A stretch of 64,000 nucleotides of DNA. Source: Pandoraea sp. (GTDB taxonomy: Bacteria > Pseudomonadota > Gammaproteobacteria > Burkholderiales > Burkholderiaceae). Each line of letters opens with the position of its first letter. Position 1 is the first letter of the stretch. The translations under genes were made by a program, and so were the position numbers. The notes beneath the pieces were generated by a model that had not been told where the DNA came from, ran no database searches, and saw only the letters and a list, made by a program, of their open reading frames with translations. This document shows, piece after piece, positions 1 to 8,233 of this stretch. Location: contig NZ_SCSK01000053.1 in assembly GCF_004297875.1 (NCBI RefSeq), positions 1 to 64,000 of the forward strand. The letters are read 5' to 3'.

Positions 1-521
1 ATCTCGTCGAGCAGCAGCAGCCGCGCCCCCGTGCGCAGGATCCGCGCCACCGCCAGCATCTGCTGCTCCCCGCCCGACAGCCGCGTGCCCTGGCTGTGGC
101 GCCGCTCGTACAGGTTCGGAAACATCGCATAGATCTCCTCGAGCGACATCGCCTGCGTGCGCGGGCCCACCAGCGGCGGCAGCAGCAGGTTCTCCTCGCA
201 CGAGAGCGCCGCAAAGATCCCCCGCTCCTCCGGACAGTAGCCGATGCCCCGGTGCGCGACCTGGTGCGTCGACAGGTGAATCGTCTCCGCCCCGTCGACC
301 CGGATCGAGCCCTGGCGACGCCCCGTCAGTCCCATGATCGCGCGCAGCGCCGTGGTGCGCCCCGCCCCGTTGCGCCCGAGCAGCGTGACCACCTCGCCGT
401 GCCCCACCGACAGGTCCACCCCGTGCAGGATGTGCGACTCCCCGTACCACGCCTGCACGCCCTCCAGTTCCAGCGCCGGCGCGCTCGTGCCGCCTGCCTT
501 GCCGTTGCTTGCCTTGCTCAC
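1..521 (-). CDS. livF: Branched-chain amino acid-type ABC transporter ATPase LivF (partial)
   Basis: ATP-hydrolysing subunit of a Liv/HAAT-type ABC importer, acting on the cytoplasmic face of the membrane with LivG. The reading frame runs off the left window edge, so the C-terminus is missing. The visible part contains the ABC signature (LSGGEQQ) and ends just after Walker B (LLLLDE). The start is a GTG at 521 whose bases overlap the livG stop (GTGA), so the two are translationally coupled. It does not appear in the ORF track because it is truncated. The substrate cannot be read from the ATPases; the membrane and periplasmic binding subunits must lie beyond the left edge. Its promoter context (sigma-54, shared operator with 3-hydroxybutyrate dehydrogenase) suggests a short-chain hydroxy/fatty acid or amino acid, by inference. 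Confidence 0.88.
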   Translation of the reverse strand, partial: MSKASNGKAGGTSAPALELEGVQAWYGESHILHGVDLSVGHGEVVTLLGRNGAGRTTALRAIMGLTGRRQGSIRVDGAETIHLSTHQVAHRGIGYCPEERGIFAALSCEENLLLPPLVGPRTQAMSLEEIYAMFPNLYERRHSQGTRLSGGEQQMLAVARILRTGARLLLLDE

Positions 522-1297
522 CCGTGCGCCCCCTCCAACTCCGCCTCGACCGTGCCCATGTAGGCCTGCATCACCTGCGGGTTCTTCGACACCTCGGCAT
601 ACGCCCCCTCGGCCAGGATCTCCCCGCGCTGCAAGACTGTGATGGTGTCCGAAATACCCGCGATCACGCTCATGTTGTGCTCGACCATCAGAATCGTGCG
701 CCCGGCCGACACCTTCTTGATCAGCGCCGTGACCCGGTCCACGTCCTCGTGACCCATGCCCTGCGTGGGCTCGTCAAGCAGCATCAGCTCCGGCTCCATC
801 GCCAGCGTCGTGGCAATCTCCAGCGCACGCTTGCGCCCGTACGGCAGCTCCACCGCCGGCGTGTGCGCGTACTCGGCCAGCCCCACCTCGCCCAGCAACG
901 CCAGCGCCTGCTCGTCGAGCACCGCCAGCGAGCCCGCCCCGCGCCAAAAGTGAAACGCCGTGCCCAGGCGCCGCTGCAGACCCACCCGCACGTTCTCCAG
1001 CACGCTCAGGTGCGCGAACACCGCCGAAATCTGAAACGAGCGGATGATCCCGCGCCGCGCAATCTGCGCCGGGCGCTCCCGCGTGATGTCCTCGCCGTTG
1101 AACAGGATCTGCCCCGCGCTGGGCTCCAGAAATTTGGTGAGCAGGTTGAAGCACGTCGTCTTGCCCGCCCCATTGGGCCCGATCAACGCATGGATCGTGC
1201 CCCGCGCCACCCGCAGGTCCACCCCGTTGACAGCCGTAAAACCGCGGAAGCCCTTGCTCAGGCCCCGGGTCTCCAAAATGTATTTTGACGAATTCAT
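518..1297 (-). CDS. livG: Branched-chain amino acid-type ABC transporter ATPase LivG
   Basis: First ATPase subunit of a Liv-type importer, about 259 residues, normal for LivG. Visible motifs are Walker A GPNGAGKTT, the family signature LPYGRKRALEIA, Walker B LMLLDEP followed by TQGMG, and the H-loop in MVEHNM. The ORF track starts at a TTG (1309). The ATG at 1297 is preferred because GGAG sits directly upstream. It is the promoter-proximal gene of a minus-strand operon continuing through livF and off the window. A near-consensus sigma-54 promoter lies about 95 bases upstream of the start. Confidence 0.92.
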   Translation of the reverse strand: MNSSKYILETRGLSKGFRGFTAVNGVDLRVARGTIHALIGPNGAGKTTCFNLLTKFLEPSAGQILFNGEDITRERPAQIARRGIIRSFQISAVFAHLSVLENVRVGLQRRLGTAFHFWRGAGSLAVLDEQALALLGEVGLAEYAHTPAVELPYGRKRALEIATTLAMEPELMLLDEPTQGMGHEDVDRVTALIKKVSAGRTILMVEHNMSVIAGISDTITVLQRGEILAEGAYAEVSKNPQVMQAYMGTVEAELEGAHG

Positions 1298-1403
1298 GTC
1301 TCCAACCAAGCTTTATTTGTCGTGCCGCCGATCTTCGATGCTGGCCCTCCCCAGCAGGCAAGGTTGCCCGTTGCTCGGGTCCTGCCGCGACCGGACGTAA
1401 CAG

Positions 1404-1419
1404 AGCAAAACGCGTGCCA
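1404..1419 (-). promoter_or_regulatory. Sigma-54 (-24/-12) promoter of the liv operon
   Basis: On the minus strand the sequence reads TGGCACGCGTTTTGCT, which fits the RpoN consensus (TGGCACG-N4-TTGCW) at every fixed position, with GG and GC twelve bases apart. Predicted transcription start is near 1393, giving a leader of about 96 nt before livG. A 20-bp palindrome centred about 108 bp upstream is at normal enhancer distance. Confidence 0.8.
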
Positions 1420-1491
1420 GCCGCGTGCGGTATCACGATCATCCGTGCGCCGGGCGGTTGGGCTCGCCCCGGCGGGGCCGGCGTGCGGCTG

Positions 1492-1511
1492 ATGTCTCGC
1501 CATCGAGACAT
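1492..1511. promoter_or_regulatory. Palindromic operator, probable enhancer-binding-protein site
   Basis: ATGTCTCGCCATCGAGACAT is a perfect inverted repeat with 8-bp arms and a 4-bp centre. Its core GTCTC-N6-GAGAC recurs upstream of the 3-hydroxybutyrate dehydrogenase gene. It lies between divergent sigma-54 promoters for livG and the enhancer-binding protein, so it is the likely upstream activating site for both. The binding protein is inferred, not shown. Confidence 0.7.
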
Positions 1512-1535
1512 GCGTTCCCGATGGATGGACGAATT

Positions 1536-1551
1536 TGGCACGGCCGGCGCA
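1536..1551 (+). promoter_or_regulatory. Candidate sigma-54 promoter of the regulator gene
   Basis: TGGCACGGCCGGCGCA keeps the full -24 element TGGCACG and GC at -12 with correct 12-bp phasing. The -12 element is GCGCA instead of TTGCA, so it is weaker than the liv promoter. Predicted start is near 1562, about 100 nt before the regulator's ATG. Confidence 0.5.
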
Positions 1552-1664
1552 TGTGCGTTTCTACGGATGGAGACGAGCGGGGGCTTGCGCTATGCTTGCC
1601 GCGGTTTGCTGCGCGCCGGATCCGGGTCCTGGCCACGCGCAATGGCTTGATATCGAGGCGCTTG

Positions 1665-3242
1665 ATGACGTTACAGAACGACGACATAACATTGATGATT
1701 GCCACCGCGGCCGGCAGCCGGGCGGTCGACGCTCAGTCCGGCGCCGCGTCGCAACAAAGCGGGCTTATTGGTACCCGGCAACGGGAGCACAGCACGTCGG
1801 AGCCTACCTCGTCCGACTATGCCCGTCTGCGGCTGCTGGCGATGCGCTCGCTTTTCGAGACGTTCGAATGCGCCAGCGAGGGTACCCTGATCGTCGATCG
1901 CGATGCGCGTATTGTCTGGATGAATGAGCGATATGCGCGCCGCTTCGGCCTGGAGTGCGCCGCGGAGGCGATCGGCCGCTCCTGCGAGTCGGTGATTCCC
2001 CACAGCCGGATGCGTGAGGTGGTGCAAAGCGGAGAGCCCATTTTGCTCGACATTCTCGAGGGTGAGGCTGACCCGCTGGTGGTGTTGCGTCTGCCGATCA
2101 AGGACGAGCACGGACAAACCATCGGCGCGATCGGCGTTGCCTTGTTCGACAAGTTGCGCTCCCTGTCGCCGCTGCTCTCACGCTACTCGCTGATGCAGGC
2201 GCAACTTGCCCGCGCGCACGAGACGCTCAAGCGCGAACGGCGTTCGAAATACTCGTTTGCCAGTTTCGTCGGTACCAGCACGCCGACCCTGGAGCTCAAG
2301 CGCCATGCGCGCCGTGCGGCGGCGACCGAATCGCCTATTTTGCTGCTCGGCGAGACCGGTACCGGCAAGGAACTGCTTGCCCATGCGATCCACGCAACGT
2401 CCCAGCGCGCGCACAAGACCTTCGTCAGCGTGAATCTGGCGGCAATCCCGGAAGCGCTGCTCGAGGCCGAGTTTTTCGGGGCAGTCGCCGGCGCATACAC
2501 CGGGGCCGACCGCAAAGGCCGGCCCGGGAAATTTCAGGCCGCGCAAGGCGGCACGCTGTTCCTCGACGAAGTGGGTGATATGCCGCAGCAGGTGCAAGCC
2601 AAGCTGCTGCGCGTGCTGCAGGAAAAGGAGTTCGAGCCGCTCGGCTCCAATGAAGTCATTCATGCCGATGTGCGCATTATTGCGGCGACCTCCCGTGATC
2701 TGCATGAAGAGGTGCGGCAAGGCCGCTTTCGCGCCGACCTGTTCTATCGGCTGAATGTGCTCACCGTCGCTGTGCCACCCCTGCGCGACCGGCTGGAGGA
2801 TATCGAGGTGCTGTGCGAGGCCATCTTTGCCGACCTGCTGTCGCAAGGCGGGTACGAGAGCGCCGTGCTCTCGCAAGGGGCGCTGGCCGTGCTGCATCAA
2901 TACGACTGGCCGGGTAACGTACGCGAATTGCGCAACGTGCTCGAGCGCGCGCTGCTGGCCGCCGATGGAGCGCCGCTGGAGGCGGGCGATATCGAAGCCG
3001 CCATCGCTGCCGGCATGCGCGTCGAATCATCGCCGCCGGCGCGTGTTTCATCGAGCGCATCGCTTTGCGCGAGCACCCGTTATGACGATGCGATGGGGCG
3101 CTTCGAGCGAGGCCTGATCGAGGAGGCGTTGCGCGAGTGCGGCGGCAAAGTCGCGGAGGCCGCCAGGCGGCTCGGTATCGGGCGCGCCACGCTCTACAAA
3201 AAGATGGCGCAACTCGGTGTCGCCGCGCCGCGCGGCGCCTGA
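1665..3242 (+). CDS. Sigma-54-dependent transcriptional activator with PAS domain (HbcR-like)
   Basis: Bacterial enhancer-binding protein of about 525 residues. Domain order is an N-terminal PAS-type sensor (about residues 60-160), a central AAA+ ATPase with Walker A GETGTGKE (about 229) and Walker B GTLFLDE, and a C-terminal Fis-type helix-turn-helix (AEAARRLGIGRATLYKKM). The sigma-54-contacting loop is GAYTGA (about 276-281), not the usual GAFTGA. The ORF track start at 1425 is too early: the ATG at 1665 has GAGG six bases upstream and begins just before the recognisable sensor region. It sits between liv genes and bdhA, both with sigma-54 promoters. The P. aeruginosa 3-hydroxybutyrate activator (HbcR) has the same architecture and location beside bdhA, so activation of 3-hydroxybutyrate use is the best inference. 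Confidence 0.88.
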   Translation: MTLQNDDITLMIATAAGSRAVDAQSGAASQQSGLIGTRQREHSTSEPTSSDYARLRLLAMRSLFETFECASEGTLIVDRDARIVWMNERYARRFGLECAAEAIGRSCESVIPHSRMREVVQSGEPILLDILEGEADPLVVLRLPIKDEHGQTIGAIGVALFDKLRSLSPLLSRYSLMQAQLARAHETLKRERRSKYSFASFVGTSTPTLELKRHARRAAATESPILLLGETGTGKELLAHAIHATSQRAHKTFVSVNLAAIPEALLEAEFFGAVAGAYTGADRKGRPGKFQAAQGGTLFLDEVGDMPQQVQAKLLRVLQEKEFEPLGSNEVIHADVRIIAATSRDLHEEVRQGRFRADLFYRLNVLTVAVPPLRDRLEDIEVLCEAIFADLLSQGGYESAVLSQGALAVLHQYDWPGNVRELRNVLERALLAADGAPLEAGDIEAAIAAGMRVESSPPARVSSSASLCASTRYDDAMGRFERGLIEEALRECGGKVAEAARRLGIGRATLYKKMAQLGVAAPRGA

Positions 3243-3283
3243 GTCTCGGGCGATCGTTGCGGGCCACGGGTCCCGCTCGGGCA

Positions 3284-3299
3284 GTCTCTGATCGGAGAC
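3284..3299. promoter_or_regulatory. Second GTCTC-N6-GAGAC operator upstream of bdhA
   Basis: GTCTCTGATCGGAGAC is a near-perfect palindrome with the same arms and spacing as the site at 1492-1511. It is centred about 84 bp upstream of the predicted sigma-54 start for bdhA, a usual enhancer position. Isolated half-sites (GTCTC at 3243, GAGAC at 3314) flank it. Confidence 0.65.
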
Positions 3300-3349
3300 G
3301 ATTTCCCGATTTCGAGACGCGGCGGCAAGTGCGGCGGACGTTGGGCCAT

Positions 3350-3365
3350 TGGCATGCAATTCGCT
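3350..3365 (+). promoter_or_regulatory. Sigma-54 promoter of bdhA
   Basis: TTGGCATGCAATTCGCTT carries GG and GC exactly twelve bases apart and matches the consensus at most positions (TTGGCA...CGCT). Predicted start is near 3376, about 94 nt before the bdhA ATG. Confidence 0.65.
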
Positions 3366-3469
3366 TTAAGCGATCGTGCGTGCCTGCAAAATGCAGCAGG
3401 TGTGAAAAGGCCCCGGCAAGTGTTTGAAAAGGCTGCCGCGCGCACATTAACCAGCAAAGGAGATTCGAT

Positions 3470-4243
3470 ATGTCACTGCAAGGAAAGACGGCGCTCGTCA
3501 CGGGATCGACCAGCGGGATCGGCCTGGCGATTGCCGACGCGTTGGCCCGGCAAGGCGCGCACGTCATGCTCAATGGCTTTGGCGACCACCAGAGCGCGCA
3601 GGCACAGATCGCCCGTCACGGCCACCGCGTGAGCTACCACGGCGCCGACATGAGCAAGCCCGGCGAAATTGCCGACCTGATCGAACAGACCGTGAGCACG
3701 TTCGGGGGCATCGATATTCTGGTCAATAACGCCGGGATACAGCACGTCGCGCCGATCGAGGCGTTCCCGGTGGAGAAGTGGGACGCGATCATCGCGATCA
3801 ATCTCAGTTCGGCATTCCACACCACCCGACTCGCCTTGCCGCACATGCGGGCGCGGGGCTGGGGGCGAATCGTCAACGTCGCCTCGGTGCATGGCCTGGT
3901 TGGCTCGGTGCAAAAGTCAGCCTATGTCGCTGCCAAGCACGGCATCGTTGGATTGACCAAGGTCGTGGCGCTCGAGACCGCTGAGCAACCGATCACGTGC
4001 AATGCGATCTGCCCCGGCTTCGTGCTCACGCCGCTGGTGCAACAGCAGGTTGCCATGCGCGCGGCCGCGTTGTCGGTCGACGATGAGCAGGCCAAGCGCG
4101 CGCTGCTGCAGGAAAAGCAGCCGTCCGGCGAATTCGTCGCCCCCGAGCAACTCGCCGGGCTGGTCGTTTTCCTGTGCAGCGATGCGGCCGCGCAGGTGCG
4201 GGGCGCGGCCTGGAACATGGACGGCGGCTGGACCGCCCAATAA
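3470..4243 (+). CDS. bdhA: 3-hydroxybutyrate dehydrogenase (short-chain dehydrogenase)
   Basis: NAD-dependent oxidation of (R)-3-hydroxybutyrate to acetoacetate, the entry step for ketone bodies and PHB monomers. The 257-residue length is typical of bacterial HBDH. Motifs are TGSTSGIG (cofactor loop), NNAGIQHV, catalytic YVAAK and the C-terminal MDGGWTAQ typical of HBDH. The start has a strong AAGGAG site. It is transcribed downstream of the sigma-54 activator from its own sigma-54 promoter and operator, and converges with the deaminase-like gene 22 bp away. HBDH is favoured over a generic SDR by the motif set and the context. Confidence 0.9.
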   Translation: MSLQGKTALVTGSTSGIGLAIADALARQGAHVMLNGFGDHQSAQAQIARHGHRVSYHGADMSKPGEIADLIEQTVSTFGGIDILVNNAGIQHVAPIEAFPVEKWDAIIAINLSSAFHTTRLALPHMRARGWGRIVNVASVHGLVGSVQKSAYVAAKHGIVGLTKVVALETAEQPITCNAICPGFVLTPLVQQQVAMRAAALSVDDEQAKRALLQEKQPSGEFVAPEQLAGLVVFLCSDAAAQVRGAAWNMDGGWTAQ

Positions 4244-4265
4244 CGCCAAGCCGCGCCGCCGGGGC

Positions 4266-5681
4266 TCAGGCAGCGGCGTCGAGCCCCGCGAGCAATTGCT
4301 GCACGCCACGCTGCGCATCGGCGCGCAATTTGGCGATGTCCAGCCCGGGGATGATGCCGTCGTCGACGACCACGCGGCCGTTGACGATGCTGGTGCGCAC
4401 GGTGACCGGCTCGCCGGCGGCCACCGGCGCCACGGCCGGATCGTGGAAGCCGAAAAAGCGCGGGTGATCGATGTCGTACAGCACCAGGTCGGCGGCCTGG
4501 CCGACCTCGAGCGTGCCGACCGCGTCAAGACCAAGCACCCGTGCGCCGCCGGCGCTGCCCCAATGAATCACTTCCTCGACGGTGGTCGCCCCGGCGCCTT
4601 GCGCTGCGCGGTGAATCAGCCACGTCATGTGCGCCTCGCCGATCATGCTGCCGGATTCGTTCGACGCCACACCGTCGACCCCCAGCGAGATCGGCACCCC
4701 GGCCGCGGCGAGCTGCGGGATCGGCGCGATACCGCTGCCGAGCCGGCTATTGCTGACCGGGCAATGAGCGATGCCGGTGCCCGTTTGCGCAAGCAGCGCA
4801 ATTTCAGACGGCTCCAGGCACACCAGATGGGCGAACCAGACGTCGCTGCCCAGCCACTCATGGTCGGCGACGAACTCCACCGGCAGGCGGTTATAGCGCT
4901 CACGGCAAAAGCGCACGTAGTTGTCTGTCTCGGACAAGTGCGTGTGCAGACGCAAGTTCATCGCCCGGGCTGCCCGAGCGAGCTCGCGCAGCAACTCGGG
5001 CGGCAGCGAGAAGGTCGGCGTAGTGGGCGCGACCACCACGCGCCGCATCGCGTGCGCACCGGCATCGTGGTAGCGCGCCTTGAGGCGTTCGAGGTCGGCG
5101 AGCATGGTATCGAGGCTTTCCGGGCGCAGCGCCGTTTTGGAAAATCCCGGATGGTCGCCGGCCGACTGCAGCGCGCCGCCACGGCAAAGCACGAAGCGCA
5201 TGCCGAATTCCTCGGCGATGTCGAACAGCGCGTCGCCCGTTTCGCCGCCACCGCCGGCGTGATACAGATAGTGATGATCGGCGCAGGTGGTGGCCCCCGA
5301 GAGCAGCAGCTCGGCCATGCCCAGGCGGGCCGCGATGCGCGTGAGCTCAGGCGTGAAGCGGGCCAGCCGGGGGTAGGGCACGCTGGCGAGCCACCCCTGC
5401 AGATCCTCGTTCATGCCGTCGGGCACGGCCTTGAGCAGGTTCTGGAACAAGTGGTGGTGCGTGTTGATCCAGCCCGGATACACCACGCAGCGGCTGGCGT
5501 CGATCACGCGCTCGCCAGGCTGCGCCTGCAGGCCGGGGCCGATTGCGGCGATGCGGCCGTTTTCGATCCGCAGGTCGACGCTGCCCGCGCGGGCGCCCTC
5601 CCCGGGCAGGCCGGTCATGACCGCGACCGGTTTGCGAATCAGAATGCTTTGTCCAGCGTCGCTTGTTTGCTTCATGATCAT
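4266..5681 (-). CDS. 8-oxoguanine deaminase-like amidohydrolase (TrzN/AtzA superfamily)
   Basis: Metal-dependent deaminase of about 471 residues. The N-terminal metal motif is HTHHHLFQNL, followed by a mid-protein LHTHLSE and DGVASNESG near the last metal ligand, a pattern shared with 8-oxoguanine deaminase, isoxanthopterin deaminase and triazine hydrolases. The exact substrate is not determinable. The start was moved from 5807 to ATG 5681 because the longer form overlaps the permease gene and GGAAG lies just upstream of 5681. It is the last gene of a minus-strand operon, 11 bp after an NCS2 permease, which supports a purine-, pteridine- or pyrimidine-like substrate. Confidence 0.82.
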   Translation of the reverse strand: MIMKQTSDAGQSILIRKPVAVMTGLPGEGARAGSVDLRIENGRIAAIGPGLQAQPGERVIDASRCVVYPGWINTHHHLFQNLLKAVPDGMNEDLQGWLASVPYPRLARFTPELTRIAARLGMAELLLSGATTCADHHYLYHAGGGGETGDALFDIAEEFGMRFVLCRGGALQSAGDHPGFSKTALRPESLDTMLADLERLKARYHDAGAHAMRRVVVAPTTPTFSLPPELLRELARAARAMNLRLHTHLSETDNYVRFCRERYNRLPVEFVADHEWLGSDVWFAHLVCLEPSEIALLAQTGTGIAHCPVSNSRLGSGIAPIPQLAAAGVPISLGVDGVASNESGSMIGEAHMTWLIHRAAQGAGATTVEEVIHWGSAGGARVLGLDAVGTLEVGQAADLVLYDIDHPRFFGFHDPAVAPVAAGEPVTVRTSIVNGRVVVDDGIIPGLDIAKLRADAQRGVQQLLAGLDAAA

Positions 5682-5692
5682 GATGCTTCCTG

Positions 5693-7057
5693 TTACACGC
5701 CGCCGATCGCGGTGTGCTGCGATGATTTTTCCAGGGGGGGCACGCCGCCGGCGGCTGCGTCGCGCAGGCCGTTGAGCAATCCGTTCAGGACCACCGATAC
5801 GATGCATGCGATAACGACGCTGCTGTTCAGGAACGGCTGCGTCCAGTCCGGGAGCTGCTTGAAGACCGTAGGGGCCATCACCGGTATCAACGCCGTGGCG
5901 AGCGTGAATCCGACGATCAGCACGTTGTAGCGGTTATTCTCGTAATCGACTTTGGCCAGGGTCTGGATGCCGGCGGCCACCACCACGCCGAACATCGCCA
6001 GACCCGCGCCGCCGAGCGCCGCGGCCGGCGTCGACGCGAACACCGCGCCGGCTTTCGGAATCAGCGCGATCACGCACATCAGCACGCCGCTTACGGCGAC
6101 CACCCAGCGGCTGCGCACGCCCGTCAGAATGACCAGCCCGACGTTTTCCATGAAAGCGATGAACGGGAAGGCGGCGAACATGCCTGCGATCGCGCTGGCC
6201 AGGCCATTCGCGCGCAAGCCATTGACTACATCCGCTTCGCTGATGTGCTTGCCGGTGATGTCGCCGATAGCGAGAAACAGCCCCATCGATTCGACCATCT
6301 GCACGATCATCACGACGATCATCGTGGCGATGGGCACCAGGCTGAATACCGGTGCGCCGAAATGAAACGGCACCGGAACGGTGACCCACGGCGCACGCGA
6401 GACGCCGCTGTAGTCGCCCATGCCCAACCCGCAGGCCAGCAACGCTCCGACAATCAGTCCAATCAGTACGGCGAGATTGCGCAGCAGCGGATTGCCATAA
6501 CGATTGATGCAGAGGATCGTGATGAGTACCACCAGTGACACGAACAGGAACAATGGCGCGCCGAAGTGGGGGGCGCCGCGGCCGCCGCCGACCCACTCGT
6601 AGGCAACCGGAAAGAGCTGAAGCCCGATGACGGTCACGATGCAGCCGGTGACGACCGGCGGGAAAAGACGCCGCAAGCGCCCCACGAACGGCGCGGCAAG
6701 CAGCGTGAAAATGCCGGCGCCGATCACTGCGCCGCAGACGCCGGCGAAACCCACATGCGGATTGGTGCCGATGGCGATCACCGGCCCGACGCTACTGAAT
6801 GCCACGCCCTGCAGGATCGGCAGGCGCACGCCGAATTTCCAGAAACCGACGGTCTGCATCAAGGTCGCGATGCCGGAACAGAAAAGCGCGGTACTGATCA
6901 GCACGATCGTGTCGGCTTGCGACATTTTCAGCGCCGAGGCGACGATCAGCGGCACGGCGATCGCGCCGATGTAGGCGACCAGCATGTGTTGCAGACCGAG
7001 CATGACCATCTGCCGGGCCGGCAACACCTGGTCGACCGGGTGGGTTGCATTGTTCAT
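5693..7057 (-). CDS. NCS2-family nucleobase:cation symporter
   Basis: Inner-membrane proton-coupled uptake of a purine- or pyrimidine-like compound. The 454-residue length and roughly 14 hydrophobic segments fit NCS2 (xanthine/uracil permeases). The N-terminal GLQHMLVAYIGAIAVPLIV and the later segment FPFIAFMENVGLV resemble family signatures. CAGGAGA precedes the ATG. It lies between the COG0523 gene (75 bp gap) and the deaminase-like gene, so it probably imports the substrate of this operon. Confidence 0.9.
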   Translation of the reverse strand: MNNATHPVDQVLPARQMVMLGLQHMLVAYIGAIAVPLIVASALKMSQADTIVLISTALFCSGIATLMQTVGFWKFGVRLPILQGVAFSSVGPVIAIGTNPHVGFAGVCGAVIGAGIFTLLAAPFVGRLRRLFPPVVTGCIVTVIGLQLFPVAYEWVGGGRGAPHFGAPLFLFVSLVVLITILCINRYGNPLLRNLAVLIGLIVGALLACGLGMGDYSGVSRAPWVTVPVPFHFGAPVFSLVPIATMIVVMIVQMVESMGLFLAIGDITGKHISEADVVNGLRANGLASAIAGMFAAFPFIAFMENVGLVILTGVRSRWVVAVSGVLMCVIALIPKAGAVFASTPAAALGGAGLAMFGVVVAAGIQTLAKVDYENNRYNVLIVGFTLATALIPVMAPTVFKQLPDWTQPFLNSSVVIACIVSVVLNGLLNGLRDAAAGGVPPLEKSSQHTAIGGV

Positions 7058-7132
7058 TGTTTGTCTCCTGAATGTCGTTATGAATTGGGCGTTGCCGTTC
7101 GGCGTTATGCGCCCGTATGGGATAACTCTAGT

Positions 7133-8233
7133 TCATGCAGCTAAACACGCGTGGAATCGCTCGTTCAAGGCCGCCCGATCGAGATCCCGGCCGATGAAAA
7201 CGACGCGGCTCGAGCGCGGCTCGCACCCCCACGGCTGGGCGGGGCGAAACTCGATCAGGCTGTGCACGCCCTGCAGCACGTAGCGAAGCTCCTCGCCCTT
7301 GACGGCCAGGATGCCTTTCATGCGGAACAGGTTTTCCGTATCGGCAGCGCGCAACTCGTCGATCCAGCGCTGAATTGCCGTGATGTCGACGTCGGACGAG
7401 ACTTCAATGCCGACCGACGATACGCTCGGGTCGTGCTGGTGATCGTGCGGCTCGTGCGCGAACGCATCGTGCTCATGATCAGGCGCGTGCGAGGCGTGAT
7501 CGTCGTGGTCGCGCACCGCGGCGTGATCGGCCGGCGCGGTAGTGTGGTCGTCGCCGATCTGCATCAGGCGCTGAGACACTTCGAAGGCGCCTATGCCAAG
7601 AATCTTGCCGAGGTCGATCTGCGCGTAGTTCGAGGTGACGATGTCGGCCGTGGCATTCAGGCCGCGGATGCGCTCGGTAAGCGCTGCGATTTCCCGGGCG
7701 TCTACCAGATCCACCTTGTTGATCACAATGCGGTCGGCGCAAACGATCTGGTCGACCGCCTGATTGTCGATGCCATCGAGCTTCACGTCATCCAGGTGCG
7801 CAGCGATATGCTTGGCGTCGACCATCGTGACGATCGCATCGAGCGTAACCTGGCGGGCGATCGGATCGTCAATGAAGAAGGTTTGCGCGACTGGATACGG
7901 ATCAGCCAGCCCACTGGTCTCGACGATGATGTGGTCGAGCCGCTCGGGCCGCTCGAGCAGCATCTTGATGATGCGCACGAGATCCTCGCGCACGGCGCCC
8001 ACGCAGCAGATGCAACCGTTGGTCATCTCGTAGATTTCCTCGGTCGACTCGAGCACCAGGCCACCATCGATACCGATCTCGCCGAACTCGTTTTCGATGA
8101 CGGCGATCTTGCGCCCGTGCTTCTCGCGCAAGATGTAGTTCAGTAGCGTGGTCTTGCCCGCGCCGAGGAATCCGGTGAGCACCGTGACAGGGATTTTGTG
8201 AACTTCATTGGGGGCCATGGACAAGGTGTTCAT
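7133..8233 (-). CDS. COG0523/CobW-type GTPase with His-rich metal-binding segment
   Basis: Metal-trafficking GTPase of 366 residues. It has Walker [10 protein letters not shown], the diagnostic GCICC metal motif, the NKVD guanine-specificity motif and a C-terminal CobW domain. About residues 225-270 form an Asp/His-rich stretch with many DH and HxH pairs, typical of zinc-handling members. Start and stop overlap the neighbouring ubiX gene by 4 bp (ATGA), so it belongs to the operon. Three amidohydrolases in the same operon need divalent metals, so delivery of Zn or a similar metal to them is the favoured role (inference). Confidence 0.85.
   Translation of the reverse strand: MNTLSMAPNEVHKIPVTVLTGFLGAGKTTLLNYILREKHGRKIAVIENEFGEIGIDGGLVLESTEEIYEMTNGCICCVGAVREDLVRIIKMLLERPERLDHIIVETSGLADPYPVAQTFFIDDPIARQVTLDAIVTMVDAKHIAAHLDDVKLDGIDNQAVDQIVCADRIVINKVDLVDAREIAALTERIRGLNATADIVTSNYAQIDLGKILGIGAFEVSQRLMQIGDDHTTAPADHAAVRDHDDHASHAPDHEHDAFAHEPHDHQHDPSVSSVGIEVSSDVDITAIQRWIDELRAADTENLFRMKGILAVKGEELRYVLQGVHSLIEFRPAQPWGCEPRSSRVVFIGRDLDRAALNERFHACLAA

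Noticed and set aside
1298-1309. TTG start of livG proposed by the ORF track
   Set aside because: The ATG at 1297 has a GGAG site directly before it and gives the family-like N-terminus.
774-1541. 255-codon minus-strand ORF over livG and its promoter
   Set aside because: Out of frame with livG, low-complexity Gly/Arg/Ala content, no domain.
4002-5930. 642-codon plus-strand ORF and similar long opposite-strand ORFs (e.g. 14337-15560, 16019-17518, 20966-22219, 36857-38809, 39248-40759, 43797-45341)
   Set aside because: They are antisense or frame-shifted shadows of well-supported genes in GC-rich DNA, with Arg/His/Ala-rich composition and no recognisable domains.
7350-7580. Repeat-like GTG/CGT-rich tract as a possible DNA repeat array
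   Set aside because: It encodes the His/Asp-rich segment of the COG0523 protein; the apparent repetition is codon-level.
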